Positions 16,847-24,904 are shown, counted from the first letter of the stretch. The stretch: 64,000 nucleotides of DNA from Pseudothermotoga hypogea DSM 11164 = NBRC 106472 (GCF_000816145.1 NZ_CP007141.1:992001-1056000), one strand, 5' to 3'. Made by a program: numbers and translations. Notes: generated by a model not told the origin, from the sequence alone.

Positions 16847-18010
16847 TCATTGGGAAGCTATGAGCAGGATCTGTTTCACATCTTCCTTACCGAGCTTCTT
16901 CAGAACACCGAAGGATGGACCCTGTTTCATGACGTTCTCGACGATCCTGTCGATGTCCTGTGCTGGTATACCAACGTCTCTCAACGAAACGGGAGCACCG
17001 ACCTTCCTGAGCCAAGCTTTGAAAGCGTCTATACCTTTCAAGATCGCTTCTTCTCCCACGGCATCGATCGAGAAAACGTGCTTCGCGAACCTCTCGAACT
17101 GCTGTGGTTTTTGTTTATAGACGTATCTCATCCACGCGGGGAAAACGATCGCAAGTCCTGCACCGTGAGCAATGTCGTAGAGCGCGCTGAGAGAATGCTC
17201 TATCTTGTGACAGGACCAATCCCCACCTTTCCTACCTGCGGCGGTCAGACCGTTCAGGGCTATCGTCGCACACCAGGCGAAGTTCGCCCTCGCCTCGTAG
17301 TCTTGTGGATTGTCTATCAAAACTTCTGTGGACTTCATTATCGATCTGATAATGGACTCGCTGATCTGGTTCTGTATGTCCGAGTCTGAACCGTCGAAGT
17401 AGTACTCGAGCGTGTGTGCTATTGCGTCGACCGCACCATAGACGGTCTGCTCCTTCGGTAGAGAAAACTGTGCGGTGGGATCGATTATAGAAACTCGTGG
17501 ATAAAGACACTTTGCACTGATCGCCCACTTTTCCTGGGTCTTTTCGTTGGTGACCACGGCGTTTCCGTTCATCTCAGTTCCAGTGGCAGATATGGTCAAA
17601 ATTGCGAACACTGGCAAGGCATTGTTGATCTTATGCTTTCCGGCGAATGCGTCCCAAATGTCTCCTTCGTAGAGAACACCGGCTGCGATCGCTTTAGCTG
17701 AATCGATAACACTTCCACCACCGACGCCCAGAACAGCCTCCACGTTCTCTTTTCTGCAAACTTCTATAGCCTCGTGGACCTTCGAGAGCACTGGATTGGG
17801 TTTGACGCCAGAAACCTCAACCCACTCGATGCCGTTTCTTTTCAAAGATTCCACGACCTGATCGTAGACACCGTTCTTCTTTATCGAACCACCGCCGTAG
17901 AGCATCAAAACCTTTTTGATCCCGAAAGATTTGATCTCCTCGCCTATCTTTGGAATGGTTCCTTTACCGAATATCAACTTGGTGGGATTGTGAAAAACGA
18001 AGTTTTCCAC
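16847..18010 (-). CDS. Iron-containing alcohol dehydrogenase (BdhA/YqhD type)
   Basis: 387 residues from a GTG with GAGGTGATG upstream. Group III alcohol dehydrogenase: dinucleotide loop AVLGVGGGSVIDSAKAIAAGVLYEGDIWDAF, TISATGTEMNGNAVVTNEKTQEK, and the metal ligands Asp/His in VYGAVDAIAHTLEYYF and two His in CHKIEHSLSALYDIAHGAGLAIVFPAW. The N-terminus ENFVFHNPTKLIFGKGTI and the TGTEMNGNAV segment place it with NADPH-dependent butanol dehydrogenase/YqhD aldehyde reductases. It would reduce aldehydes to alcohols as an electron sink in fermentation. It stands alone between a terminator upstream and tRNA-Ser downstream; a TATAAT box is at 18030-18035 on the minus strand without an obvious -35. 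Confidence 0.92.
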   Translation of the reverse strand: MENFVFHNPTKLIFGKGTIPKIGEEIKSFGIKKVLMLYGGGSIKKNGVYDQVVESLKRNGIEWVEVSGVKPNPVLSKVHEAIEVCRKENVEAVLGVGGGSVIDSAKAIAAGVLYEGDIWDAFAGKHKINNALPVFAILTISATGTEMNGNAVVTNEKTQEKWAISAKCLYPRVSIIDPTAQFSLPKEQTVYGAVDAIAHTLEYYFDGSDSDIQNQISESIIRSIMKSTEVLIDNPQDYEARANFAWCATIALNGLTAAGRKGGDWSCHKIEHSLSALYDIAHGAGLAIVFPAWMRYVYKQKPQQFERFAKHVFSIDAVGEEAILKGIDAFKAWLRKVGAPVSLRDVGIPAQDIDRIVENVMKQGPSFGVLKKLGKEDVKQILLIASQ

Positions 18011-18098
18011 TCTGCATCACCTCAAGGAAATTATAGTACATTCAGCGAGCGTGATTCCATTGAAGAATTCCCACCACGTGACAAGAAAATGCAGAATA

Positions 18099-18127
18099 GA
18101 AAAAAGCCCCTGAGAATCAGGGGCTTT
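18099..18127 (-). terminator. Rho-independent terminator of the apt-pgi-coaE-kdd operon
   Basis: On the minus strand an 11-bp stem (AAAGCCCCTGA with TCAGGGGCTTT, 3-base loop) is followed by a T-run of five to six. It lies 10 bases past the stop of the last gene at 18137 and ends the minus-strand operon. Confidence 0.9.
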
Positions 18128-18136
18128 CGAGATTGA

Positions 18137-18631
18137 TCAACCTTCGATCACTGAGTTGTCCTGAACCTGCACCCTGTATTCCGATTCATGGTTGTAGAAC
18201 CTTCTGAAGTACTCCTCGACGAGCATCTTCGCCAATTGTTCTCTGTTCAGCGTCTTTATCTTCTCGTACGATGCCAGGCATATCAGATCGCGTGGTCCGT
18301 TCTGGAAAATGACGAGTTCTTCGCTGAGCAACGTGACATCAATTATCGCCAGTTGGTTCTCAGCTTCGAGTAGCTTGAACTCATCCATCTTCTTTATTCT
18401 CCCAAATTCTATGCCTTCGCTGAGAAAATCGGTCAAGCTCTCATCGTCGAACATCACCAAAGAGACCAGAATCCTCGGTATCTTGTCTTGATAGACATAG
18501 AGACACACGTTGAAGGTCCCAAACTGTGGACTGTTGAAGGAAGGTCCATGGAGGGAGAAAAGCTGCTTGATCATTTCTTGCGGTGCGTGTAGATCGGTGT
18601 ACTGAACTGTGAAGTTGTCCAAGAGCGTCAT
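18137..18631 (-). CDS. Hypothetical protein coupled to kdd
   Basis: 164 residues, not recognised. It is acidic, soluble, without signal peptide or membrane segment; alternating strands such as FGTFNVCLYVYQDKIPRILVSLVMFDDE and NQLAIIDVTLLSEELVIFQNGPRDLICLASYEKI suggest a small alpha/beta fold. Its start overlaps the kdd stop by four bases, so it is translated with Kdd, and a strong terminator follows. A role in the same lysine-related step or in its regulation is possible, but nothing in the sequence proves it. Confidence 0.6.
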   Translation of the reverse strand: MTLLDNFTVQYTDLHAPQEMIKQLFSLHGPSFNSPQFGTFNVCLYVYQDKIPRILVSLVMFDDESLTDFLSEGIEFGRIKKMDEFKLLEAENQLAIIDVTLLSEELVIFQNGPRDLICLASYEKIKTLNREQLAKMLVEEYFRRFYNHESEYRVQVQDNSVIEG

Positions 18632-19665
18632 TTTTCACCATACCTCTCCAGGAAGTGTTGATAAAGCTTTTCGTTCTCCCTGACGATCTGGAGTGCGAAC
18701 TCGGCGTGATGTTTCGCATAACCGTTGCCTATGATCATGTCCACGTCTTTGCCTATACCTTCGGCACCAAGCGCTGCCTTGGTGAAGCTCGTCGCCATGG
18801 AGAAGAAATAGATCTTTCCCCTTTCTCTCGCGCAGAGTATCGAGGTCATTTCGGTGTCTGGAACGTTCACGACGTTGATCACCACGTCCGCGAGCCTTCC
18901 ATTGGTGACTTCAATAAACTTTTCGTACGATGACACGGCGTCCTGTGCGTCGGAAACGAAGATATCGTCAACGAAACCGAGCTTCTTGAGCTGTTCTATC
19001 GATCTTTCGGAATGAACGAGCGCCACGACCCTGCCCGTTGGACCTGAGTACTTCTTCGCCACGTAACTGCACAGCACACCAGATTTGCCACCTGCACCGA
19101 TGACGAGCACCAAGTCGGAAGGTGAAACGAGCCTTGCAGTTTGAATCGGAGCTCCAGCCACGTCGAGTACGGCGAGCGCCACGGACTCCGGCATATCTTC
19201 CGGCAGGCGAGCGAACACACCTGTTTCGAAGAGTATCGCTTCAGCTTCGACGTCCACCTGATCCCTGTCCAGATACACCTTCTTTATCTTCTTTAAATTC
19301 AAAGGCGTCAGACTCAACGAAACAAGCGTTGCGATCTTGTCTCCAACTTTCACATCGACGTTCAGATCTTTCCCTATAGCCTTCACCCTGCCTATGAGCA
19401 TGCCCCCAGAGCCTGTGATAGGATTGTGCATCTTGCCTCTCTGCTCGACGATCTGCATTATCTTTTCTGCGACCTTTTGTTCATCCGCACCAACTTCATG
19501 CTTGATCTGAGCGAAAGAAGCTGCGTCGATATTGAGTCTGATCACGTCGATCAAGATCTCGTTGTCGTACAACTTGCTCGTATCGTTGTCCAGCTTCCAG
19601 GCAGGCTGCGGCAACTTGCCTTTCGGTTCGATCACTCTGTGTCTGCCGAATGGATCTCCTCTCAC
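18628..19665 (-). CDS. kdd: L-erythro-3,5-diaminohexanoate dehydrogenase
   Basis: About 345 residues. The N-terminal FGRHRVIEPKGKLPQPAWKLDND is the signature of Kdd, followed by a quinone-oxidoreductase-like fold with Rossmann loop LVLVIGAGGKSGVLCSYVAKKY and the late segment RGKIYFFSMATSFTKAALGAEGIGKDVDMIIGNGYAKHHAEFAL. Kdd oxidises 3,5-diaminohexanoate with NAD+ in anaerobic lysine fermentation. The start is taken as the GTG at 19665, because GGAGGG abuts the ATG at 19671. The aminomutases, kce and kal genes of that pathway are absent here, so it stands apart from its usual partners, behind a solute-binding protein gene and a stem-loop. Confidence 0.88.
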   Translation of the reverse strand: MRGDPFGRHRVIEPKGKLPQPAWKLDNDTSKLYDNEILIDVIRLNIDAASFAQIKHEVGADEQKVAEKIMQIVEQRGKMHNPITGSGGMLIGRVKAIGKDLNVDVKVGDKIATLVSLSLTPLNLKKIKKVYLDRDQVDVEAEAILFETGVFARLPEDMPESVALAVLDVAGAPIQTARLVSPSDLVLVIGAGGKSGVLCSYVAKKYSGPTGRVVALVHSERSIEQLKKLGFVDDIFVSDAQDAVSSYEKFIEVTNGRLADVVINVVNVPDTEMTSILCARERGKIYFFSMATSFTKAALGAEGIGKDVDMIIGNGYAKHHAEFALQIVRENEKLYQHFLERYGEK

Positions 19666-19685
19666 GTCCATCCCTCCAGAATCGA

Positions 19686-19705
19686 AGCGGGGCCTCAGCC
19701 CCGCT
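19686..19705 (-). terminator. Stem-loop between binding-protein gene and kdd
   Basis: Perfect 8-bp stem (AGCGGGGC / GCCCCGCT on the plus strand) with a 4-base loop, 6 bases past the binding-protein stop. No U-run follows; the kdd ribosome site comes right after. Same placement as the other four post-binding-protein stem-loops. Confidence 0.7.
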
Positions 19706-19710
19706 CATCT

Positions 19711-20970
19711 TCATAGGCCTTCTTTTTCGAGCTCTCTTTTGATCTCGGCCTCCGCCCACGCCAGACCTTCTTCTATGGTCTTTTTACCGTACAGAACATC
19801 GCTCACCATCGTGCCAACGATGGACCTTATCTCTGCCCAAACACCGATCTGTGGATCGAACACACCGTACGGAAGTTGGATCAACGGAACCTCGGCGGCT
19901 GGATCTTCCGCAACGAGCTTTTTCCATATCGCAGTTTCGGTCGCACTCTTTCTCACGGGCAGATAACCCGTCTTGACGGCCCAATAGGCGGTGATCTCTG
20001 GAGAGATCAAGAACTTCATGAACTCCCAGGCTGCCTTCTTCTCTTCAGGTTTCGCTGTGCTGAACATGATGACGTCGGTTCCTGCGAACTGAACGTTTCT
20101 TGTTTTCCAAACGGGTACAGGAGCCCACGTCCATCCATGCTTACCCTTCGAAGCGGCATCAACGTAAGGTTTGCTCGCAACCGTCTCTATGAACATCGCG
20201 ATCTTTCCTTCACCGAACGGTCCATCGAGATAGCCACCCTGAACGAGCGCGTATTTGTCCTTCAGATCGAGTAGGAACTGAAGCACTTCCCTCGACTCAG
20301 GACTGTTGATCGTTACCTTCCACTTGCCGTCGGGACCTTTCTGAAGTATCGAGCCACCGTTGAGCGCGAGGAAAACCTGGAAATGGTCCACCGTGGATCT
20401 GAAGCCAAAGCCGTACTGATCGATCGTACCGTCGTTGTCAAAGTCTTCGGTCAACAGTATCGCGGCCCTCTTGAGCTCACCAATGGTTTCGGGTATCTTG
20501 AGACCGGCGAGCGCGAGCGCATCGGTGTTCACGTAAAGAACGTAGATGCTCTTGTTGAAAGGTACCGCGTAGATCTTATCGTCCCAAGTGCAGTTCAACC
20601 TCATCACTTCCCAGATGTCTTCCCACTCGGCTTTGGAAAGACCTATCTGCGGATCGTTGACGTAGCTGTTAAGAACTTCGACGATTCCAGAGTAAATGAG
20701 CTTCGCCGTCCAGTTGGAGTACGCTTGCGATATCGTTGGAAGTCCTCCCGCCTGAGCAGCGGCCAGAAGTTTCTGTTGCAACGCCGCATAGTTTCCAATG
20801 TAGACCGCCTCGACTTCGATGTCGGGACGTTGCTGGTTGAAGAATTCAACGATCTCCTGCAGTGTTTTACCGTGGCCACCACCCATCGCGTGCCAGAACG
20901 TGACTTTGACCTTTGCCATCATCAACGTGACGAGGAGCACCGTCAACAACACCACGAGAAACCTTCTCAT
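19711..20970 (-). CDS. ABC transporter sugar-binding protein (UgpB/MalE family)
   Basis: 419 residues: signal peptide of about 19 residues (FLVVLLTVLLVTLMMA) then VKVTFWHAMGGGHGKTLQEIVEFFNQQRPDIEVEAVYIGNYAALQQKLLAA, the family 1 extracellular binding protein start, closest in style to UgpB. Aromatic-rich segments (WTAKLIYSGIVEVL, HGWTWAPVPVW) are typical of the sugar cleft. The start overlaps the coaE stop by four bases. No permease or ATPase gene is nearby; the next gene is kdd. It is therefore an orphan binding protein embedded in a housekeeping operon, and must work with permeases coded elsewhere. Confidence 0.88.
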   Translation of the reverse strand: MRRFLVVLLTVLLVTLMMAKVKVTFWHAMGGGHGKTLQEIVEFFNQQRPDIEVEAVYIGNYAALQQKLLAAAQAGGLPTISQAYSNWTAKLIYSGIVEVLNSYVNDPQIGLSKAEWEDIWEVMRLNCTWDDKIYAVPFNKSIYVLYVNTDALALAGLKIPETIGELKRAAILLTEDFDNDGTIDQYGFGFRSTVDHFQVFLALNGGSILQKGPDGKWKVTINSPESREVLQFLLDLKDKYALVQGGYLDGPFGEGKIAMFIETVASKPYVDAASKGKHGWTWAPVPVWKTRNVQFAGTDVIMFSTAKPEEKKAAWEFMKFLISPEITAYWAVKTGYLPVRKSATETAIWKKLVAEDPAAEVPLIQLPYGVFDPQIGVWAEIRSIVGTMVSDVLYGKKTIEEGLAWAEAEIKRELEKEGL

Positions 20971-21545
20971 CCACCAACACCTCCCTCAAGTAATCGTTTA
21001 TAAAGATTGACCACTTCATTTCTAAGAGACGCCAGATCAGAGTTGTTCTCGATCACGATACCTTCCTCGACGATATCGTTCTGTGCCGCGAGCCGCCTTT
21101 GAATCTCTTGCTGACTCAAACCCTTTTTCTTAAGCCTTTCGACGATCTTTGCTTCGTCACATTTAACGGTGATGATCACGTTACACAGCTCTGCCAGTCC
21201 GATCCTCCTCAGCAGTGCCGCGTCCAGCACCACAACGTCCGAACAAGCTTCGATCAGTTTGAGCACTTTATCTTTGATGACTGGATGGACGACACTCTCG
21301 AGGATTCTCAACTTTTCTGCGTCTTCAAAGACCACGTTTGCGAGTTTCTTCCTGTCGATCTCACCTTGACAGAATATCTTTGGACCGAACAGCCGTCTCA
21401 AGCGGTCTTTCACAGCCTCTTCTTTCAGCGCCTCGTGTCCAATTTTGTCAACATCTATGACCTGGGCTCCGAGTTCTTTGAAAATTTCCGCCACGGTGCT
21501 CTTTCCACAACCCATCTTTCCCGTTAAGCCGACGACAAACCTCAG
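20967..21545 (-). CDS. coaE: Dephospho-CoA kinase, probable CTG start
   Basis: The frame reads RFVVGLTGKMGCGKSTVAEIF: the first strand and P-loop of CoaE. The first conventional start in frame is the ATG at 21515, inside the P-loop, which would delete the loop's first glycines and the beta strand. Going upstream there is no ATG, GTG or TTG; the only start-like codon is CTG at 21545, overlapping the stop of the preceding gene, with AAGGGGG about ten bases before it. From there the product is 192 residues, normal for CoaE. Other features: the DVDKIGHEALKEE loop and QQEIQRRLAAQND lid. It performs the last step of CoaA synthesis, i.e. phosphorylation of dephospho-CoA. Operon with pgi and apt. Confidence 0.88.
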   Translation of the reverse strand: MRFVVGLTGKMGCGKSTVAEIFKELGAQVIDVDKIGHEALKEEAVKDRLRRLFGPKIFCQGEIDRKKLANVVFEDAEKLRILESVVHPVIKDKVLKLIEACSDVVVLDAALLRRIGLAELCNVIITVKCDEAKIVERLKKKGLSQQEIQRRLAAQNDIVEEGIVIENNSDLASLRNEVVNLYKRLLEGGVGG

Positions 21546-21772
21546 AAGAGTTTTTCCCCCTTACCGAGCAGCGGCTCAATCTGGGCGAACTCTTCTTCTG
21601 TGACCACGATCAAAGCCGGTTCCGTCCCAACTTGGTTGTAGAACTCGATGAACTTCTTTTCTACATCGGTCCCTTCATTCACAACCACGACGTAGACGTT
21701 CTCACCCAGTGGACCTTCATCTACACGATACAGGCACTTGGGTTTGAATATCTCAAGGATCTTCTGCGTCAT
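21542..21772 (-). CDS. Small hypothetical protein between pgi and coaE
   Basis: 76 residues, not recognised by function. Acidic, with pattern KCLYRVDEGPLGENVYVVVVNEGTDVEKKFIEFYNQVGTEPALIVVTEEEFAQIEPLL: a compact beta-alpha-beta-like protein ending in a charged tail. It overlaps pgi by four bases at its start and coaE at its end, so it is translationally coupled on both sides. Likely a real gene because of this coupling and uniform codon use. Function unknown. Confidence 0.7.
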   Translation of the reverse strand: MTQKILEIFKPKCLYRVDEGPLGENVYVVVVNEGTDVEKKFIEFYNQVGTEPALIVVTEEEFAQIEPLLGKGEKLF

Positions 21773-23124
21773 TCGATCACAACCCTTTTCGATGGTTCTG
21801 GAAACGCCATCTTCTCAAAACCTTTTCGTTCCATCAAAGAGTAGGTGATCTGTTTGCCGAGTTCGACACCAGGTTGATCGTACGGGTTGATGTTCAAAAG
21901 CTTTCCCATCAAAGCGGTGGTGAACTCGTAGTACATGAAGAACTGGCCAAGCTCGTACGCGTCGATCGACGGGAAGATCACCCTCATGCTCGGACGGTTG
22001 TTGAAAGCAAGCGATCTTTCCGTTCCAAACAGCTCGTTCCTGAGCAGGTTCGATAGCCTCTTACCCCCAAGATAAGAGATCTCCTCATCGTCGTGTATCG
22101 AGGGTATCAGAATGTCCCTGTCGAAGTTTTCGACCTCCACGAACGTTACGGTTTTGTCGTCTGGTCCTTCATTGTAAAGCTGAACCTGTGAATGTTGATC
22201 CACCACACCAAGTGCCTTTATCGGCGTCAGTCCTTCGTAGACCTCTTCTCCATTGAGGGAATACTTCTTTCCCAAACTCTCTGCCCACAGCTGCCTGAAC
22301 CAGTCCGCGAGCGTGTACAAACGGTTCGAATAAGGCATCATGACACTGATGCGCCTTCCTTTGAGCTTGTGCAGATAATGACAGGCGGCCATCATCGCCG
22401 CGGGGTTCTTCCACACGTCCAGCGCAACACATTTTGCGTATGCATCCTTCGCACCGTCGATGAGCGCCTTGATGTCAACGCCTATGGCCATGGCGGGCAG
22501 CAATCCCACCGGGGAGAGAACGCTGAACCTGCCACCGAGCTCCGGTGGGATATCGAGCGCAACGATCTTTTCTCTTTCCGCAATCCTCCTGAGCAAGCCT
22601 TTCTTCGGATCGGTTGTGAAAACGATGTGTTCTGAGGGGTTCAATCCTCTGACTTCCAAAAGGCCCCTGATTATTTGATAATGCGCCAGACACTCGGCGG
22701 TCGAACCAGACTTGGAAACCACGTTGAAGATCGTGTAGCGCGGATCTATTCGGTCGAGCACGCTCGCCGTGTAATCCGGATCGACGTTCTCAAGAAAGAA
22801 GATTCTCAAATAACCTCCGCGCTCAGACTTTGAAAGATAGTTCCAATCGAAAGGTTTCAGCGCATTCGCAAGCGCAGCCGCTCCGAGGCTCGAACCACCT
22901 ATGCCTATCACGACGAAGTTGTCGAAGTTCAAAATCCATTCCCTCAGATCCTCGACGGCGTCCATCAGGTTCCTGTCGAACAGCACCTTCACGAAAGCTG
23001 GTTTTTCTCTCGAGATCTCTTCGACGAACCGAGTCATCGTCGGTTGAATCTGCGAAAACTCTTCCTCAGTTATTCCACCCTTCACGTTCGGCTCGAACAT
23101 GAAACTGAAATCGAATCTGAGCAT
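21769..23124 (-). CDS. pgi: Glucose-6-phosphate isomerase
   Basis: 451 residues from the ATG at 23124 (GAGGAG eight bases upstream; a GTG three codons earlier overlaps the ribosome site). PGI signatures: VVIGIGGSSLGAAALANAL, FNVVSKSGSTAECLAHYQIIRG (sugar-phosphate SIS loop), LGGRFSVLSPVGLLPAMAIGVD, and the C-terminal GKQITYSLMERKGFEK with the catalytic Lys region; the Glu in WAESLGKKYSLNGEEVYEG and HDDEEISYLGGKRL follow family pattern. It interconverts glucose and fructose 6-phosphate. Fourteen bases downstream of apt, coupled to the 76-residue gene after it. Confidence 0.96.
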   Translation of the reverse strand: MLRFDFSFMFEPNVKGGITEEEFSQIQPTMTRFVEEISREKPAFVKVLFDRNLMDAVEDLREWILNFDNFVVIGIGGSSLGAAALANALKPFDWNYLSKSERGGYLRIFFLENVDPDYTASVLDRIDPRYTIFNVVSKSGSTAECLAHYQIIRGLLEVRGLNPSEHIVFTTDPKKGLLRRIAEREKIVALDIPPELGGRFSVLSPVGLLPAMAIGVDIKALIDGAKDAYAKCVALDVWKNPAAMMAACHYLHKLKGRRISVMMPYSNRLYTLADWFRQLWAESLGKKYSLNGEEVYEGLTPIKALGVVDQHSQVQLYNEGPDDKTVTFVEVENFDRDILIPSIHDDEEISYLGGKRLSNLLRNELFGTERSLAFNNRPSMRVIFPSIDAYELGQFFMYYEFTTALMGKLLNINPYDQPGVELGKQITYSLMERKGFEKMAFPEPSKRVVIE

Positions 23125-23136
23125 GATGATCACTCC

Positions 23137-23649
23137 TCAATAGACCAGAACGGAACGAACATCGTAATCTTTCAGTTTCTCACGCGGGCTGAGGTAACTC
23201 AGTTCTATGAGAAAACACATTCCCGCCACTTCACCACCCACGTTCTTCACCAAGCTGGCTATAGCCGCGGCCGTACCACCAGTTGCCAAGACGTCGTCCA
23301 CAATGATCACACGCTGACCTTGCTGAAGAGCGTCCGAATGCATGTGAAGCTGAGCAGTCCCGTACTCCAGGTTGTACTCGATGGAAACGGTTTTATAAGG
23401 CAGCTTTCCAGGCTTTCTTACGGGAACAAGACCTTTGCCAAGCTTGTACGCAAGAGCCGCACCAAAGATGAAGCCACGCGCTTCGGGAGAGACGATGAGA
23501 TCGAACTTCATATCCTGCAAGATCTTCGTCATCTCGTCGATCGCTTTCTGGAAAGCCGCAGGGTTCTTAAGCAGAGGGGTGACGTCTCTGAAGATGATAC
23601 CCTTTGCGGGAAAATCGGGAATATCCCTGATGAAACTTTTCAGCTCCAC
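23137..23649 (-). CDS. apt: Adenine phosphoribosyltransferase
   Basis: 170 residues from the GTG at 23649 (VELKSFIRDIPDFPAKGI, matching the usual N-terminus); a GTG at 23658 would add three residues. The PRPP loop VIIVDDVLATGGTAAAIASLV, the flexible loop region VPVRKPGKLPYKTVSIEYNLEYG and SPEARGFIFGAALAYKLG are all present. It salvages adenine to AMP in the cytoplasm. First gene of the apt-pgi-orf-coaE-binding protein-kdd operon, separated from rpmB by a terminator. I see no strong promoter in the 40 bases before it. Confidence 0.95.
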   Translation of the reverse strand: MELKSFIRDIPDFPAKGIIFRDVTPLLKNPAAFQKAIDEMTKILQDMKFDLIVSPEARGFIFGAALAYKLGKGLVPVRKPGKLPYKTVSIEYNLEYGTAQLHMHSDALQQGQRVIIVDDVLATGGTAAAIASLVKNVGGEVAGMCFLIELSYLSPREKLKDYDVRSVLVY

Positions 23650-23691
23650 AACGCTCACCGTCCTTTTTCAAGTCTCACAAGTACATTTTAG

Positions 23692-23726
23692 CAAAAAATA
23701 AGATCGCGCGGGTCCTCCGCGCGATC
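23692..23726 (-). terminator. Rho-independent terminator of rpmB
   Basis: On the minus strand arms GATCGCGCGG and CCGCGCGATC (10 bp, 5-base loop) are followed by TTATTTTTT. The stem overlaps the rpmB stop codon. Confidence 0.9.
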
Positions 23727-23925
23727 AAACTGCTGCTGCTTTCTTGACTTTTCCTGCCTTCAGACATTTGGCACACACCTTCATGGTCTTGATCGTTCCA
23801 TCCTCGAGTACAACTTTCACCCTCTGGATGTTCGGTCTGAACATCCTCGGTGTGTGCCTGTTCGAGTGGCTCACGTTCTTACCAGCCACGGGAGCTTTTC
23901 CGCAGATTTCGCACCTTTTCGCCAT
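23725..23925 (-). CDS. rpmB: 50S ribosomal protein L28
   Basis: 66 residues from the ATG at 23925 ([22 protein letters not shown]). L28 pattern with zinc-ribbon cysteines CEIC and [21 protein letters not shown], and a Lys-rich, alanine-rich end. A start further upstream (23958) has no ribosome site. Single-gene transcript between its own promoter and terminator, divergent from the GNAT gene. Confidence 0.96.
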   Translation of the reverse strand: MAKRCEICGKAPVAGKNVSHSNRHTPRMFRPNIQRVKVVLEDGTIKTMKVCAKCLKAGKVKKAAAV

Positions 23926-23957
23926 GTCGCATACCCCTTTCCCGTTCAGCCGAGACA

Positions 23958-23986
23958 ATATTACCAGATGTGTTTGAAGTTTTCAA
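23958..23986 (-). promoter_or_regulatory. Promoter of rpmB
   Basis: Minus strand TTGAAA (23986-23981), 17-base spacer, TAATAT (23963-23958), 33 bases before the rpmB ATG. Confidence 0.65.
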
Positions 23987-24001
23987 GAATTAGGTTAGAA
24001 T
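23974..24001 (+). promoter_or_regulatory. Promoter of the GNAT gene
   Basis: Plus strand TTGAAG (23974-23979), 16-base spacer, TAGAAT (23996-24001). Its -35 overlaps that of the divergent rpmB promoter, so the two probably compete. Confidence 0.55.
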
Positions 24002-24036
24002 ACCTATAAAACCTACCGAGATTGAGGAGGAATGGC

Positions 24037-24570
24037 ATGATACTTCGAGGTGAAAGAACCATTCTCAGACCGATCGACATTTCCGACATCGACAGGTTGT
24101 TGAACATCAACGACGAGGAAGTGAGGCAGTATCTGTTGAGCGTGTTTCCACTGAACAGAATCAGGGAGGAAGAATGGGTGAAGAATCTGTACGCGAGCCA
24201 GAGAGACATCGTCTTTGCCATCGTTCCAGTGGAAACGAACCAACTGGTTGGAACGACGGGTTTGCACTCTATAGATTGGGTGAGCAGGTGTGCCGAGTTT
24301 GGCATCGCCATAACCGATAGAAACTACTGGAACTTGGGCCTTGGGACGGAAGCGACACAGCTTACCTTGAAATACGCTTTTGAGTATCTGAACATGAACA
24401 GGGTACAGCTTCGCGTGTACGAATACAACCATCGCGCGATACGTGTCTACGAAAAGTGTGGCTTCGTGAGGGAAGGAGTACTGAGAAAAGCGAGGTATCT
24501 GAAAGGCGAGTACCACGATGTCATCGTGATGGGCATACTGGCAGAGGAGTATTTTTCCAGACAATCTTGA
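24037..24570 (+). CDS. GNAT acetyltransferase, RimJ/RimL-like
   Basis: 177 residues from the ATG at 24037, six bases after GAGGAGG. The sequence follows the Acetyltransf_3 pattern: LRGERTILRPIDISDIDRLLNINDEEVRQYL, AEFGIAITDRNYWNLGLGTEATQLTLKYAFEYLNMNRVQLRVYEYNHRAIRVYEKCGFVREGVLRKARYLKGEYHD. The acetyl-CoA pyrophosphate loop (R/Q-x-x-G-x-G/A) is here LGLGTEA. It may acetylate ribosomal-protein N-termini, polyamines or small amines; substrate not deducible. Monocistronic by context. Confidence 0.88.
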   Translation: MILRGERTILRPIDISDIDRLLNINDEEVRQYLLSVFPLNRIREEEWVKNLYASQRDIVFAIVPVETNQLVGTTGLHSIDWVSRCAEFGIAITDRNYWNLGLGTEATQLTLKYAFEYLNMNRVQLRVYEYNHRAIRVYEKCGFVREGVLRKARYLKGEYHDVIVMGILAEEYFSRQS

Positions 24571-24833
24571 GCGCGATAGCCAAACCTTTCAAGCGCTTCC
24601 AAGTTTCCGGCAGTACCGTTCCACATTTCGTGATTGCGTATCGGAACCTTCCAAGAAGGACTCTATCCCGTTCTTCATCTTCAAATTCCACGCACAACAT
24701 AGTCCAGACTATTAAAAAGCTAAATCTGAAAAGATAACGAAAGAAAGATGGAGATATTTTGAACATCAAGGCGAAGATCGCTGCAAACCGGAATTCTTTG
24801 GTGATATTGTGCTGAGAAGGGCGAAAACTGCAC
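24571..24833. other. Intergenic region without recognisable gene
   Basis: About 260 bases between the GNAT gene and the promoter of the next operon. All frames are short or lack ribosome sites. I see no terminator with a U-run after the GNAT stop, only AT-rich stretches. Confidence 0.6.
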
Positions 24834-24862
24834 TTGAAAAGTGGTAATACCACTTTTAGAAT
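24834..24862 (+). promoter_or_regulatory. Promoter with palindromic operator in the spacer (sulfosugar-type operon)
   Basis: TTGAAA (24834-24839), exactly 17 bases, TAGAAT (24857-24862). A perfect palindrome centred at 24847, with core AAAGTGGTAATACCACTTT, fills the spacer (24837-24857). Its centre TGGTAATACCA fits the TGGT-N3-ACCA site bound by FadR/FCD-type GntR proteins, and the gene for such a protein lies at the other end of the operon (34632-35297). A repressor bound here would block polymerase directly. Confidence 0.8.
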
Positions 24863-24904
24863 AAATGTGTGAACGGTTCTTTTCAAAATCCAAACGGAGG
24901 GGGG

